Source: Thioalkalivibrio sp. ALE14 (GTDB lineage Bacteria; Pseudomonadota; Gammaproteobacteria; Ectothiorhodospirales; Ectothiorhodospiraceae). Taken from it: 61,675 bases of DNA. Made by a program: the position numbers and the translations under genes. This document shows positions 40,604 to 52,179 of the stretch, piece after piece; the stretch's first letter is position 1, and every line of letters starts with the position of its first letter. The DNA lies in NCBI RefSeq assembly GCF_000376845.1, contig NZ_AQXY01000019.1, positions 1 through 61,675 of the forward strand, written 5' to 3'. Under the pieces are notes generated by a model, which saw only the letters and a program-made list of their open reading frames with translations, had not been told where the DNA came from and did not search any database.

Positions 40604-41986
40604 CTATCCGCCCTGCGGGCCGGTCAGGGCCGCCGGGTCCAGCAGGGCCTGCAGGCGTTCGCGCGGGATGTCGGTGTGTTCCGCCGCGACCTCGACGATC
40701 GGCCGCCCCGTGGCATAGGCCTCCTTGGCGATGCGCGCCCCGGCCTCGTAGCCGATCTCGGCGTTCAGGGCCGTGACCAGGATCGGATTGCGATCCAGAG
40801 CCGCGCGCAGGACATCCTCGTTGACCGTGAAGCCCGCGATCGCCCGGTCCGCCAGGTGTTCGCACGCGCGCGCGAGCAGCCCTGTCTGATTGAGCAGGTT
40901 GTCGGCAATCAGCGGCAGCCCCACGTTCAGCTGGAAGTTGCCGCCCTGCCCGGCCGCTGCGATCGCGGCGTCCAGCCCGATGACCTGCTGCGCCGCCATG
41001 ATCACGGCCTCGGGGATCACCGGATTGACCTTCCCCGGCATGATCGAACTGCCGGGCTGCAGGGCCGGCAGGGCGATCTCGCCGAGCCCGGCCAGCGGCC
41101 CCGAGTTCATCCAGCGCAGGTCGTTGGCGATCTTGATCAGGCTGGTCGCCGTGGTCCGCAGCTGCCCGGACAACTCGACGGCAGTGTCCTGGCTGGCAAG
41201 CCCCGCAAACCCGTTTGACTCCCGCTCGAAGGCAATCCCGGTGCGCTCCGCCAGGCGCGCCGCGACGCGATCCCCGAATGCCGCCGGGGCATTGATGCCC
41301 GTGCCCACCGCCGTCCCGCCGATCGCAAGCCGGTTCACCCGGGTACGGGTCTCGCGCAGGCGTTCCACGTCCAGCTCCAGCTGCGTGCGCCAGCCGGAAA
41401 GCTCCTGGCTCATGCGCACTGGCATCGCGTCCATCAGGTGGGTACGCCCGGTCTTCACGACCGCGGTCAGCCCGCCCTCGCGCCGGGCAATGGTGGCAAT
41501 CAGGTGACGCAGGGCCGGGATCAGCTCCTGCTCCAGCTGGGTGGAGGCCGCCACGTGCAACGCGGTGGGGATTACGTCATTCGAACTCTGCGAACGATTC
41601 ACGTGATCGTTCGGGTGAACCGGCAGGCCATCGGTCGAGGCCAGGCGCGCGATCACTTCGTTCATGTTCATGTTGCTGCTGGTGCCGGAACCGGTCTGGT
41701 AGACATCCACCGGAAAGGCGTCGGCATACTCGCCACTGGCGATCGCCTCGGCGGCTGCGACGATCGCGCCGGCCACGTCGGGCGTTAGCTGGTCCAGCCC
41801 CTGATTGGCCTCGGCGCAGGCCGCCTTGGTCTGCGCCAGCGCGCGGATGAACGCCCGCGGCAGGGGTCGCCCGGCGATGTGAAAATTATCCACCGCACGC
41901 TGGGTCTGGGCGCCCCACAGCGCCTCTTCCGGGACCTCCACCGGCCCGAGACTGTCCTGTTCCTCACGCATTGCGGGCTTCGACAT
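40604..41986 (-). CDS. fumC: Fumarate hydratase class II
   Basis: The protein has 460 residues, a normal FumC. It interconverts fumarate and malate without iron-sulfur. The superfamily signature is 'GSSIMPGKVNPVIPE', and 'SGTSSNMNMNEVIA' and 'TGRTHLMDAMPVRMSQE' are FumC motifs. It faces purB, a homologue of the same fold, across a 155-base divergent promoter region. Confidence 0.96.
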   Translation of the reverse strand: MSKPAMREEQDSLGPVEVPEEALWGAQTQRAVDNFHIAGRPLPRAFIRALAQTKAACAEANQGLDQLTPDVAGAIVAAAEAIASGEYADAFPVDVYQTGSGTSSNMNMNEVIARLASTDGLPVHPNDHVNRSQSSNDVIPTALHVAASTQLEQELIPALRHLIATIARREGGLTAVVKTGRTHLMDAMPVRMSQELSGWRTQLELDVERLRETRTRVNRLAIGGTAVGTGINAPAAFGDRVAARLAERTGIAFERESNGFAGLASQDTAVELSGQLRTTATSLIKIANDLRWMNSGPLAGLGEIALPALQPGSSIMPGKVNPVIPEAVIMAAQQVIGLDAAIAAAGQGGNFQLNVGLPLIADNLLNQTGLLARACEHLADRAIAGFTVNEDVLRAALDRNPILVTALNAEIGYEAGARIAKEAYATGRPIVEVAAEHTDIPRERLQALLDPAALTGPQGG

Positions 41987-42003
41987 GCCATTCTCCTGTT
42001 TGA

Positions 42004-43509
<1,506 letters not shown>

Positions 43510-43522
43510 TCCGGCGCGCGGC

Positions 43523-44695
43523 ATGGCGGCCCCGGACCCGAACCAACCGCTCGCCCTGCTCGGCGGCCTCACCCCCGCCGAGTTCCTGCGCGACTACTGG
43601 CAGCAGCGCCCGCTGCTGGTGCGCGGCGCCATCCCCGGCTTCGACAACCCGATCGAGCCCGACGACCTCGCCGGGCTGGCGACCGATGCCGACGCCGCCA
43701 GCCGTATCGTCAGCGGTCATGTCGATCGCCAGGACTGGGATGTCGAGTACGGGCCCTTCGATGCCGAGCGCCTGGGCGAGCTGCCCGAGCATGACTGGAC
43801 GCTGCTAGTCACCGATGTGGAACGCTTCTGGCCCGGGGGGCCGGAGTTCCTCGCACGCTTCGACTTCGTCCCGCGCTGGCGCCGGGACGACCTGATGATC
43901 TCCTATGCCCCGCCCGGCGGATCGGTCGGCCCGCATGTGGACCAGTACGACGTCTTCCTGTTCCAGGCCGCCGGGCGGCGCCGCTGGCAGATCCAGGACC
44001 CGCCGGGATCCCTGGCGTGCCACGACGACCTGCCGCTGGCCATCCTGCAGGCATTCGAGCCCACCGAGACCTGGGAACTGGGACCCGGCGACCTGCTCTA
44101 CCTGCCGCCCGGCCTGCCGCATTACGGCATGTCCCTGGACGTGGCGTGCATGACCTGGTCGGTCGGCTTCCGGGCCCCGACCATGCTCGATGTCCTGACC
44201 GGCTTTCTCGAGGAACGCGCCAACGTGATCGGCGACCAGGCGCGTTTCGAGGACCCCGGGCGGCACCCGGCAGCGCACGCGGCCGAGATCCCGGCGGCGG
44301 ACCGGGGCGAGCTGCGCGAGGCGCTGCGGGCGCTGCTCGCTGCCGAGGACCATGACCTGGACGCCTATCTGGGCCGCTTCCTGACCCGCCCGGCGGGCAA
44401 CGTGGAACTGGCCCCGGATGACCCGTCGCTGGCGGCCCGCGCGACCCCGGCGACCCGGTTCATCGTTCATCCGGGCGTGCGGCGCGCATGGTTCCGCGGT
44501 CCGGACGGTCCGGTGCTGTGCATCGCCGGCACGGACTATCCGGCACAGGCCGTCGCACCCGAGGTGCTCGAGGCCTTCTGTGACGCCGACACGCTCAGCA
44601 TCGCGGAGTGGGAGGAGGCGATCCCCGCGATCCGGCAGGTCCTCGCGGACGGGCTGGAGGCCGGCTGGCTCGCGCCGGACGACCCGGCCGACTAA
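43523..44695 (+). CDS. roxA: Ribosomal oxygenase RoxA (L16 arginine hydroxylase)
   Basis: The protein has 390 residues. It is a JmjC-type Fe(II)/2-oxoglutarate dioxygenase that hydroxylates an arginine of ribosomal protein L16 (YcfD). The iron ligands are His and Asp in 'VGPHVDQYDVFLFQ' and a His in 'LPPGLPHYGMSLD'. The N-terminal 'FLRDYWQQRPLLVRGAIPGF' is characteristic, and a C-terminal winged-helix part follows. It lies 13 bases after purB; roxA is also near purB in E. coli. Confidence 0.92.
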   Translation: MAAPDPNQPLALLGGLTPAEFLRDYWQQRPLLVRGAIPGFDNPIEPDDLAGLATDADAASRIVSGHVDRQDWDVEYGPFDAERLGELPEHDWTLLVTDVERFWPGGPEFLARFDFVPRWRRDDLMISYAPPGGSVGPHVDQYDVFLFQAAGRRRWQIQDPPGSLACHDDLPLAILQAFEPTETWELGPGDLLYLPPGLPHYGMSLDVACMTWSVGFRAPTMLDVLTGFLEERANVIGDQARFEDPGRHPAAHAAEIPAADRGELREALRALLAAEDHDLDAYLGRFLTRPAGNVELAPDDPSLAARATPATRFIVHPGVRRAWFRGPDGPVLCIAGTDYPAQAVAPEVLEAFCDADTLSIAEWEEAIPAIRQVLADGLEAGWLAPDDPAD

Positions 44696-44718
44696 CCGGG
44701 CGCGCCCGGCGGGGGCCG

Positions 44719-45708
44719 TCAGGCCGCCCGGGGCAGACAGGCCTGCGCCGCCTGCTCGATCAATTCCGGCCCGGCGTCCGGCTGGTGGGTGCCCTCGGTC
44801 AGGATACGGCGCCACCGGCGAGCCCCGGGCTCGCCGTGGAACAGCCCCAGGATGTGACGGGTAAGGCGCGCCAGCGGAACGCCGTCGCGGCGCATCTGTT
44901 CCGCCAGCGCCAGGATGCCGTCCAGCACCGCCTCGCGAGTGGGATCCTGCGCTGCGCCGAAATACAGTCGATCGACCGCGGCCAGGCTCCAGGGCTCGTG
45001 ATAGGCCTTGCGGCCGAACATCACGCCATCCACGTGTTCCAGATGGCTGCGGGCGCCGGGCACATCGTCCAGTCCACCGTTCAGCACGATGGTCAGGTCC
45101 GGGAATTCCGCCTTCAGGCGGTACACGCGCTGGTAGTCCAGAGGCGGGACGTCGCGATTGTCCTTGGGGCTCAAACCCTGCAGCCAGGCCTTTCGCGCAT
45201 GCACCACGAAGTGCCGGCAACCGGCCGCCGCCACGCGTTCCACGAAGGCATGCAGATCGCCCTCGGAATCCTGGTCATCAATGCCGATCCGGTGCTTGAC
45301 GGTGACCGGGACATCCACGGCCTGCTGCATCGCCGCGACGCAATCGGCGACCAGGCCCGGCTGTGCCATCAGGCAGGCGCCGAAGGCGCCCGACTGCACG
45401 CGGTCGGAAGGGCAGCCAACGTTCAGGTTGATCTCGTCGTAGCCGCGCTCGGCCGCGATCCGGGCGGCGCCGGCCAACGTGGCCGGTTCGGAACCGCCCA
45501 GTTGCAGGGCCAGCGGGTGCTCCACCGGCGCATACCCCAGCAACCGGTCGCGATCGCCATGAATCACCGCATTGGCATGCACCATCTCGGTGTACAACAA
45601 TGCCCGCCGGGTCAGCAGCCGATGGAACCGGCGACACCACGTGTCCGTCCAGTCCATCATCGGTGCCACCGAAAACCGCGGGTCGGGAGCGGATCCCGCG
45701 TCACTCAT
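44719..45708 (-). CDS. dusA: tRNA-dihydrouridine synthase A
   Basis: The protein has 329 residues from the ATG at 45708, with GGAGG 8 bases upstream. Longer starts at 45723 and 45747 are less well spaced. It reduces U20/U20a in the tRNA D-loop with FMN. 'FSVAPMMDWTDTWCRRFHR' opens the TIM barrel, the catalytic Cys lies in 'GAFGACLMAQP', and 'INLNVGCPSDRVQ' binds FMN. It is convergent with roxA. Confidence 0.94.
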   Translation of the reverse strand: MSDAGSAPDPRFSVAPMMDWTDTWCRRFHRLLTRRALLYTEMVHANAVIHGDRDRLLGYAPVEHPLALQLGGSEPATLAGAARIAAERGYDEINLNVGCPSDRVQSGAFGACLMAQPGLVADCVAAMQQAVDVPVTVKHRIGIDDQDSEGDLHAFVERVAAAGCRHFVVHARKAWLQGLSPKDNRDVPPLDYQRVYRLKAEFPDLTIVLNGGLDDVPGARSHLEHVDGVMFGRKAYHEPWSLAAVDRLYFGAAQDPTREAVLDGILALAEQMRRDGVPLARLTRHILGLFHGEPGARRWRRILTEGTHQPDAGPELIEQAAQACLPRAA

Positions 45709-45764
45709 CAGCGAAGCCTCCATGCCTTGCGGGCGGCATGGCCACACCAGAAAGGATTGCCATC

Positions 45765-47192
45765 ATGTCGGAAAGCGAAGTCCCTGAAACCTTTCTTGAT
45801 AGTGTCTCACACATGGTCGACCGGGCCATGGCGTACCTTGAGCTGCCCGAGGGGGCCCGGGCGGCGCTGAAGACCTGTGATTCCGTCATTCAGGTGAGCT
45901 TTCCGATCCGTTTTCGCGACCGCATCGAAGTATTCAGCGGCTGGCGGGCGGTGCACTCCTCGCATCGGATGCCGTCCAAGGGCGGGCTGCGCTTTTCCGC
46001 GACCATGGACCAGGAACACGCCGAGGCACTGGCGGCCCTGATGACCTACAAGTGCGCCATCGTGGATATCCCCTTCGGCGGTTCCAAGGGCGGGCTGCGG
46101 ATCGACCCGCAGAAATACGACGAATGGGAGATGGAACGCATCACCCGGCGTTTCGCCCACGAACTGATCCAGCGCGACTACATCAGCCCGGCCCAGAACG
46201 TGCCCGCCCCGGATGTCGGGACCTCGCAGCGCGAAATGGCCTGGATCATGGAGACCTATCGCGAGCGCCACCCGGAGGACCTGGACCATGCCGCCTCGGT
46301 CACCGGCAAGCCGGTCGAGCTGGGGGGAATCGTCGGTCGCCTCGAGGCGACCGGGCGCGGCGTGCAGTATGCACTTCAGGCCTTCTTCCGCGAAGGCTCG
46401 GCGGCCCGCGAGGCCGGTTTCAAGGGCGGCCTGGGCGACCAGCGCATCATCATCCAGGGGTTTGGCAACGTGGGCTACTACGCCGCACGCTTCCTGCAGC
46501 ACGACGACCACGCGAAGATTGTCGGCGTCATCAAGAGCGATGGCGGGGTGTATTCCGAAGACGGGATCGATGTTGAGGCGCTGCACGACTACGTCCGCCG
46601 CAGCGGCACCATGGAGGGCTTTGCGGGGGTCGAGTTCGTGCGCGATGGCAACCGCATCATGGAACGCGATTGCGACATCCTGATCCCCGCCGCGCTGGAA
46701 GGGGCCATCCACCGCGACAATGCCGACCGTATCCAGGCCCGCCTGATCGCCGAGGCCGCCAACGGCCCCTGTACCTGGGAGGCCGACCTGGCCCTGCGGA
46801 CCCGCGGCGTCACGATCCTGCCGGATGTCTACGTCAACGCCGGCGGCGTCGTCGTCTCCTACTTCGAGTGGGTGCGGAACCTTTCCCACATGCGCTTCGG
46901 GCGCCTGGAGCGGCGCTACGACCAGTCCCAGGGCCAGCACATCGTGACGGCCATCGAGATGATGACCAACTCGAGCATCCCGGAATGGATTCGCGATGCC
47001 GTCGTGCGCGGGGCCGAGGAGATCGACCTGGTCCGTTCGGGCCTCGAGGACACCATGCGCGAGGCCTTCCGCGAGATGCACGAGGTGCGCGAAGTGGAGA
47101 GCAATGGCGAGGTACTCGACTACCGCACCGCGGCCTACCTGATCGCCCTGCGCAAGATCATCCGCGCCCGCAGCGACCTCAAGCTGATCTGA
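45765..47192 (+). CDS. Glutamate dehydrogenase-type amino acid dehydrogenase
   Basis: The protein has 475 residues from the ATG at 45765, with AAGGA upstream; a start at 45738 is possible. It interconverts glutamate and 2-oxoglutarate plus ammonia. 'MPSKGGLRFS', 'MTYKCAIVDIPFGGSKGGLR' with the catalytic Lys, 'NVPAPDVGTSQREM' with the catalytic Asp, and 'GFGNVGYYAARF' for NAD(P) binding are visible. Its length and style fit the Glu/Leu/Phe/Val dehydrogenase family. NAD versus NADP use is not read. Confidence 0.93.
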   Translation: MSESEVPETFLDSVSHMVDRAMAYLELPEGARAALKTCDSVIQVSFPIRFRDRIEVFSGWRAVHSSHRMPSKGGLRFSATMDQEHAEALAALMTYKCAIVDIPFGGSKGGLRIDPQKYDEWEMERITRRFAHELIQRDYISPAQNVPAPDVGTSQREMAWIMETYRERHPEDLDHAASVTGKPVELGGIVGRLEATGRGVQYALQAFFREGSAAREAGFKGGLGDQRIIIQGFGNVGYYAARFLQHDDHAKIVGVIKSDGGVYSEDGIDVEALHDYVRRSGTMEGFAGVEFVRDGNRIMERDCDILIPAALEGAIHRDNADRIQARLIAEAANGPCTWEADLALRTRGVTILPDVYVNAGGVVVSYFEWVRNLSHMRFGRLERRYDQSQGQHIVTAIEMMTNSSIPEWIRDAVVRGAEEIDLVRSGLEDTMREAFREMHEVREVESNGEVLDYRTAAYLIALRKIIRARSDLKLI

Positions 47193-47251
47193 GCCTGCCC
47201 TGCAGCGAGCGAAGGGGCGCGAGGGGGAATCCCTCTCCCCTGGCCGGCCTC

Positions 47252-48637
47252 CTACCCGGCCTGCCCGTAGCGCGACTCCAGCGCCGCGAACAGCGCCCGC
47301 AGCCCCATGGCCTCGCCGCCCTTGGGCCGTCCCGGACGCGCGCGCTCGTTGAAGGCCATGATGTCGAAGTGCATCCACGTCGCGCCTTCGGGGACAAACT
47401 CCTTCAGGAACAGACCGGCCGTGATGGCGCCCGCGTAGCCGCCGCTGGAGCTGTTCGCGATGTCCGCCACGTCGCTGTCCAGCATGTAGCGGTACGGCGT
47501 GTGCAGCGGCAGCTGACAGACCGGATCGTCCCATTCGCGCGCTGGTTCCACCAGCGCCCGGGCCCAGCCCTCGTCCTCGGTCAGGCAGGCGCTGATCTCG
47601 GTGCCCACGGCCACCCGCGCAGCCCCGGTAAGCGTGGCGAAATCGACCAGCAGATCCGGGTGGAACGATCCCGCCCGGTCCAGCAGGTCGGCCAGCACCA
47701 GGCGCCCCTCGGCATCGGTGTTGTCGATCTCGATCCGTTTGCCGTTGCGCGCAGGCAGGATGTCCCCGGGCCGGAAGGCCCCGGCGCCAATGGCGTTCTC
47801 CACCGCGCCGACCAGCACGGTCAGCCGGACCGGAAGGTTCTGCGCCATGATCAGGCGCGCAAGCCCCAGCACGATAGCGGCCCCGCCCATGTCCTTCTTC
47901 ATCTGCCGCATGGAATTGCCGGGCTTGAGGTTCAGCCCGCCGGAATCGAAGCACACGCCCTTGCCCACCAACACCAGCGAGGCCGCGTCCGGCGGGCCCC
48001 AGGTCAGCTCGATGACCCTTGAACCATGGTGGCTCGCCGCGCCCACCGCGTGGATGCAGGGGAAGTCCTGTTCCAGCTTGTCGCTGTCGCTGACCACGTG
48101 CAGGCTGCAGCCGAATTCCTCGGCCAGCTCCCGGGCCTTCAACGCCAGGTTGGCCGGCATCATATCCGCCGCCGGGGTATTGATCAGGTCACGGGTCAGG
48201 CCAATGGAGTCGACGAACGCCTGCACCCGGGCCGGATCCGCGCCTTCCGGCCAGACCAGCCGGGGTGCGCGTTCCTGCGCCTCGCGATAACGATCGAAGC
48301 GGTACCGCCCCAGACCCCAGCCGATCGCCGCGAGGTTCTGCACGTCGGGGGGCAGGAAATCCGTTTCCAGGCGATAGTCCCCGGTACCCAGAGACTCCGC
48401 CGCGCCGGCGAGCATCCAGATCGGCGTCTCCGCGTCAAAGCCGGCCAGCACGGCCTCGAGCCCGCCCTCGGGGTTGGGAATCCGCAACGTGGCGCCTGGG
48501 TCCGCCTCGAACCCGGAGGTGTCAACCCAGTTGCGCCAGCTGGCCGGGGCGCTCTCCAGGCGACCCGGGAGGGATTCGCGGCTGACCGGGATCAGCGGAA
48601 TGGCGGTGTCCGACGACGCAACAAAAACAGAATCCAC
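47252..48637 (-). CDS. M17 leucyl aminopeptidase family protein
   Basis: The protein has 461 residues, starting with GTG at 48635-48637. It is a cytosolic metallo-exopeptidase with two Zn/Mn ions. 'VLVGKGVCFDSGGLNLKPG' and the signature 'NTDAEGRLVLADLL' carry the ligands, 'KKDMGGAAIVLGL' follows. It resembles the short M17 branch (PepB-like) more than the 500-residue PepA with a DNA-binding N-domain. It is convergent with the glutamate dehydrogenase gene and divergent from the ABC genes. Confidence 0.9.
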   Translation of the reverse strand: MDSVFVASSDTAIPLIPVSRESLPGRLESAPASWRNWVDTSGFEADPGATLRIPNPEGGLEAVLAGFDAETPIWMLAGAAESLGTGDYRLETDFLPPDVQNLAAIGWGLGRYRFDRYREAQERAPRLVWPEGADPARVQAFVDSIGLTRDLINTPAADMMPANLALKARELAEEFGCSLHVVSDSDKLEQDFPCIHAVGAASHHGSRVIELTWGPPDAASLVLVGKGVCFDSGGLNLKPGNSMRQMKKDMGGAAIVLGLARLIMAQNLPVRLTVLVGAVENAIGAGAFRPGDILPARNGKRIEIDNTDAEGRLVLADLLDRAGSFHPDLLVDFATLTGAARVAVGTEISACLTEDEGWARALVEPAREWDDPVCQLPLHTPYRYMLDSDVADIANSSSGGYAGAITAGLFLKEFVPEGATWMHFDIMAFNERARPGRPKGGEAMGLRALFAALESRYGQAG

Positions 48638-48738
48638 GCGGCTTTCCTCTACAACGATGCAAAGCCCCCATAATACGCACCTTGTCGACCCGCCGGGATC
48701 GCTCTAACCCCGGAAAACGCCGAACAGTACAGGATGTG

Positions 48739-49719
48739 ATGATGACGCCAGCGCTGGAAATCCGCGGGCTGAAGAAGACCTACAAGAACGGGTTCGAGGC
48801 CCTCAAGGGGATCGACCTGGAGGTGGCACCGGGCAGCTTCTTTGCCCTGCTGGGCCCCAACGGGGCCGGCAAGTCCACGACCATCGGGATCATCACCTCG
48901 CTGATCAACAAGACGGCCGGCACGGTCAAGGTCTTCGGCCACGACCTGGACACCGACCTGCAGGCGGTCAAACGCTCCATCGGCCTGGTCCCGCAGGAGT
49001 TCAACTTCAACAACTTCGAGCCGATCGGCGAGATTGTGGTCAACCAGGCCGGTTACTACGGCATCCCGCGGCGCGAGGCCTGGGAGCGCTGCGAGCATTA
49101 CTTGAACGAACTGGGCCTGTGGGAGAAGCGCAAGGACATGGCGCGCACGCTCTCCGGCGGCATGAAGCGGCGGCTGATGATCGCGCGTGCCCTGGTCCAC
49201 GAACCGCGGCTGCTGATCCTCGACGAACCCACCGCCGGCGTCGATATCGAACTGCGCCGCTCCATGTGGGACTTCCTCACCCGGATCAACACCGACGGGC
49301 GCAGCATCATCCTGACCACGCACTATCTCGAGGAGGCGGAGACGCTTTGTCGCAACATCGCAATCATCGATGACGGCGGGATCATCGAGAACACCACGAT
49401 GAAGCAGCTGCTGGCCAAGCTCGAGACCGAGACCATGGTGCTGGATCTCAGCGAACCGCCCCCGGGCATCCCGGAGGATGCACCGGTGGTCCTGCGCCAG
49501 GTCGACGAACTGACGCTGGAGGCGGATATCCGCAGCGGTCAGCACCTGAACGACCTGTTCCGGGTGCTGGATCAGGCCGGGATCCGCGTGCAGAGCATGC
49601 GCAACAAGTCCAACCGCCTGGAGGAACTGTTCATCCGCATGACCCGCAACGGCCAGAGCCCCAGTCACCTCACACCGGGTGCCAGCGGCGCCAGCGAGCA
49701 GCCGGAGAACCAGGCATGA
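48739..49719 (+). CDS. ABC transporter ATP-binding protein (YadG-like)
   Basis: The protein has 326 residues. Walker A 'GPNGAGKSTTIGIITSL', signature 'TLSGGMKRRLMIARAL', Walker B 'LLILDEPTAGVDIELRR' and the switch His in 'ILTTHYLEEAE' are complete. A C-terminal extension of about 90 residues ends in a Pro/Ser tail. It pairs with the permease gene, overlapping it by 4 bases (ATGA). The ABC-2 arrangement is that of exporters such as YadGH; the substrate is unknown. Confidence 0.93.
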   Translation: MMTPALEIRGLKKTYKNGFEALKGIDLEVAPGSFFALLGPNGAGKSTTIGIITSLINKTAGTVKVFGHDLDTDLQAVKRSIGLVPQEFNFNNFEPIGEIVVNQAGYYGIPRREAWERCEHYLNELGLWEKRKDMARTLSGGMKRRLMIARALVHEPRLLILDEPTAGVDIELRRSMWDFLTRINTDGRSIILTTHYLEEAETLCRNIAIIDDGGIIENTTMKQLLAKLETETMVLDLSEPPPGIPEDAPVVLRQVDELTLEADIRSGQHLNDLFRVLDQAGIRVQSMRNKSNRLEELFIRMTRNGQSPSHLTPGASGASEQPENQA

Positions 49720-50498
49720 GCAGCACCCACCTGCATCACTACTGGACCGCCTTCCGCACCATCGTCACCAAGGAGGTCCTGCGCTTCGCCCGCATCTGGG
49801 TGCAGACGGTCCTGCCCCCGGTAATCACCACCGCGCTGTACTTCATCATCTTCGGCGGCCTGATCGGCGAGCGCATCGGGGAGATGGAAGGCTACCGCTA
49901 CATGGACTTCATCGTGCCCGGCCTGATCATGCTGGCGGTGATCACCAACAGCTATTCCAACGTGGTGTCGTCGTTCTTCGGTTCCAAGTTCCAGCGCCAC
50001 ATCGAGGAGCTGCTGGTCTCGCCCATCCCCAACAGCGTGATTATCCTCGGATTCATCTTCGGCGGCGTGGCCCGCGGCCTGTCGGTGGGGGTTGCGGTGC
50101 TGCTGGTCTCGCTGTTCTTCAGTCCGCTCAGCATTCACAACCCGCTGGTGATGCTGGTCATCGTGCTGATGACCTCGATCCTGTTCGCCCTTGCCGGCCT
50201 GATCAACGGCGTGTTCGCCCGCACCTTCGACGATATCGCGATCGTCCCCACATTCGTGCTTACGCCGCTGACCTACCTGGGTGGAGTGTTCTACTCCATC
50301 AGCCTGCTGCCGGAGTTCTGGCAAGGGGTCTCCATGCTGAATCCGATCCTCTACATGGTCGACGCCTTCCGCTACGGCAGCCTGGGTCACAGCGACTTCC
50401 CGATCGCCATGTCGTTTGCGATCATCGCCGGCTTCATCGCCGTCCTCTACGGCACCGCCCTGGTGCTTCTCAATCGTGGAGTCGGGATTCGATCCTGA
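49716..50498 (+). CDS. ABC-2 type permease (YadH-like)
   Basis: The protein has 260 residues with about six hydrophobic segments (for example 'VITTALYFIIFGGLIG', 'VLLVSLFFSPL', 'LVMLVIVLMTSILFALAGLING', 'IIAGFIAVLYGTALVLL'). The ABC-2 signature region is 'PLTYLGGVFYSISLLPEFWQ'. It forms the membrane part of the exporter with the preceding ATPase. A homodimer is expected, since only one permease is present. Confidence 0.92.
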   Translation: MSSTHLHHYWTAFRTIVTKEVLRFARIWVQTVLPPVITTALYFIIFGGLIGERIGEMEGYRYMDFIVPGLIMLAVITNSYSNVVSSFFGSKFQRHIEELLVSPIPNSVIILGFIFGGVARGLSVGVAVLLVSLFFSPLSIHNPLVMLVIVLMTSILFALAGLINGVFARTFDDIAIVPTFVLTPLTYLGGVFYSISLLPEFWQGVSMLNPILYMVDAFRYGSLGHSDFPIAMSFAIIAGFIAVLYGTALVLLNRGVGIRS

Positions 50499-50597
50499 GG
50501 AACCTTGGCGGCGAAACGGCCCGCGCGCGCTGGCTGACGGTGTTTATTGCCCGAAAAAACGTGGTATAAAGCGAAAACTCTCCGGGGCAAGGGCCAT

Positions 50598-52106
50598 ATG
50601 GGTTACAGCAGAAAGACATCGCATTTCTTTCTGGCGGGCACCGCCGGACTCGCCATCCTGGTGGGGACCAGCCTCCTGCTCGCCTCCCAGCCTGCCGAAA
50701 CCTCCCAGCCGCTCCAGATCGGTGCCGGCAACCCGCTCCCTGACGGCAAACTGTCTCTGGTGCGTGCCGACCACCCAGCCGGCGGCGCTTCGATCAGCCC
50801 GGTGCCGGCCGCGTCGTTCGATGCCAGTGCCCAGACCGTCGCATTCGCCACCGATATGCTGGATGACCCGGGCGCTGGCTACGACGATGCCCCCATCGAT
50901 CCGGACGCGGAAGCCCCGACCTCCTATGAAACCTTCGACCTCGACGGCGACACGGAGACCGCCGCCGAGGCGGAATCCCCGGAAACCGACTGGCACAGCC
51001 ATACCCTCCAGAAGGGCGAGCGCCTGACCGGGCTGTGGGAACGCGAATGGGAACTGCCCCTGGCAACCCTCTACCGCCTGCTGGACGACGATGACAATGC
51101 CTCGATCCTCAACCGCGTGCGCCCCGGTCAGGAGATCGAATGGCAGGTCGACGACGAGGGTTACCTGACCCGCATGCGCCTGTGGACCGACCGTGCCAGC
51201 GGCCACGAATGGATCCGCGAGGCCGACGGCTGGGATTTCGAGCGCGGCGAGGTCGAGAATGGCCGCGAGGTCAGCCACCTGATCATCAACGCCGAGATCG
51301 ACGGCAATATTGCCTCCGCGCTGAGCGAGCGGGCGGATATCTCCCCGAGTGCGGCCAACGCCCTGGCCGTGCTGCTGGACCGCTACCTCCCGGTGCGCAC
51401 CCACGCCCGCACCGGAGACCAGTTCACCCTTCTGGTGGAACAGGAAACCCTGGTCGGCGACGACACCCCGCACAATCTGCGCCTGCTCGCCTTCGACTAC
51501 GCCGGCGAACGCATCGAGATCCGGGCGGCGCGCAACGTGAACGGACGATTCTATACCCCCGAGGGCGAGAGCCTGCTGCCGCCTTTTGACCGGCGCCCGT
51601 TTGCCGGCAATTACCGCATCAGCTCCAGCTTCAACCCGCGGCGACGCCACCCGGTTACCGGCCGTGTCGCGCCTCACCACGGGACGGATTTCGCCATGCC
51701 GGTGGGGACCCCGGTCCTGGCTCCGGCCGATGGCCGCGTGACCCGGGTCGAGAACCATCCCTACGCCGGGCGCTTCATCGTGATCGAGCACGGCCAGGGA
51801 TACTCCACGCGCTACCTGCATCTGCAACGACAGCTGGTACGCCCCGGGCAGACCGTGGAGCGCGGTGACCGTATCGCCCTGTCCGGCAACACCGGCCGCA
51901 GCACCGGGCCCCACCTGCATTACGAGATCCACGTGAACAACCGGCCGCAGAACCCGATGCGCGTGGAGCTTCCGGAAAGCGATGCCCTGGAAGGCGACGA
52001 ACTCGACCACTTCAAGTCCATCAGCCAGACCCTGCTGGCGCAGCTGGACCACGGGCTTCGCAACCAGCAGGTGGCCTTCACCCCCTTCGACGAACTGTCG
52101 CGTTGA
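50598..52106 (+). CDS. M23 peptidoglycan endopeptidase (MepM/YebA-like)
   Basis: The protein has 502 residues from the ATG at 50598. An N-terminal membrane anchor (about 8-30, 'FFLAGTAGLAILVGTSLLLAS') is followed by a Pro/Asp-rich linker, a LysM-like OapA region ('HTLQKGERLTGLWEREWELPLATLYRLLD') and a LytM domain. Zinc ligands are in 'HHGTDFAMPVGTPV' and 'GPHLHYEIHVN'. It would cut peptide cross-links in the periplasm. A TATAAA -10-like box lies at 50564-50569. Confidence 0.92.
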   Translation: MGYSRKTSHFFLAGTAGLAILVGTSLLLASQPAETSQPLQIGAGNPLPDGKLSLVRADHPAGGASISPVPAASFDASAQTVAFATDMLDDPGAGYDDAPIDPDAEAPTSYETFDLDGDTETAAEAESPETDWHSHTLQKGERLTGLWEREWELPLATLYRLLDDDDNASILNRVRPGQEIEWQVDDEGYLTRMRLWTDRASGHEWIREADGWDFERGEVENGREVSHLIINAEIDGNIASALSERADISPSAANALAVLLDRYLPVRTHARTGDQFTLLVEQETLVGDDTPHNLRLLAFDYAGERIEIRAARNVNGRFYTPEGESLLPPFDRRPFAGNYRISSSFNPRRRHPVTGRVAPHHGTDFAMPVGTPVLAPADGRVTRVENHPYAGRFIVIEHGQGYSTRYLHLQRQLVRPGQTVERGDRIALSGNTGRSTGPHLHYEIHVNNRPQNPMRVELPESDALEGDELDHFKSISQTLLAQLDHGLRNQQVAFTPFDELSR

Positions 52107-52179
52107 ATCACTGACGCGCTTGCCGATCCGGCCGCCGGCGGTACGGAGCCCATCCGCATCGCCGGCGCTCCTTTGATTC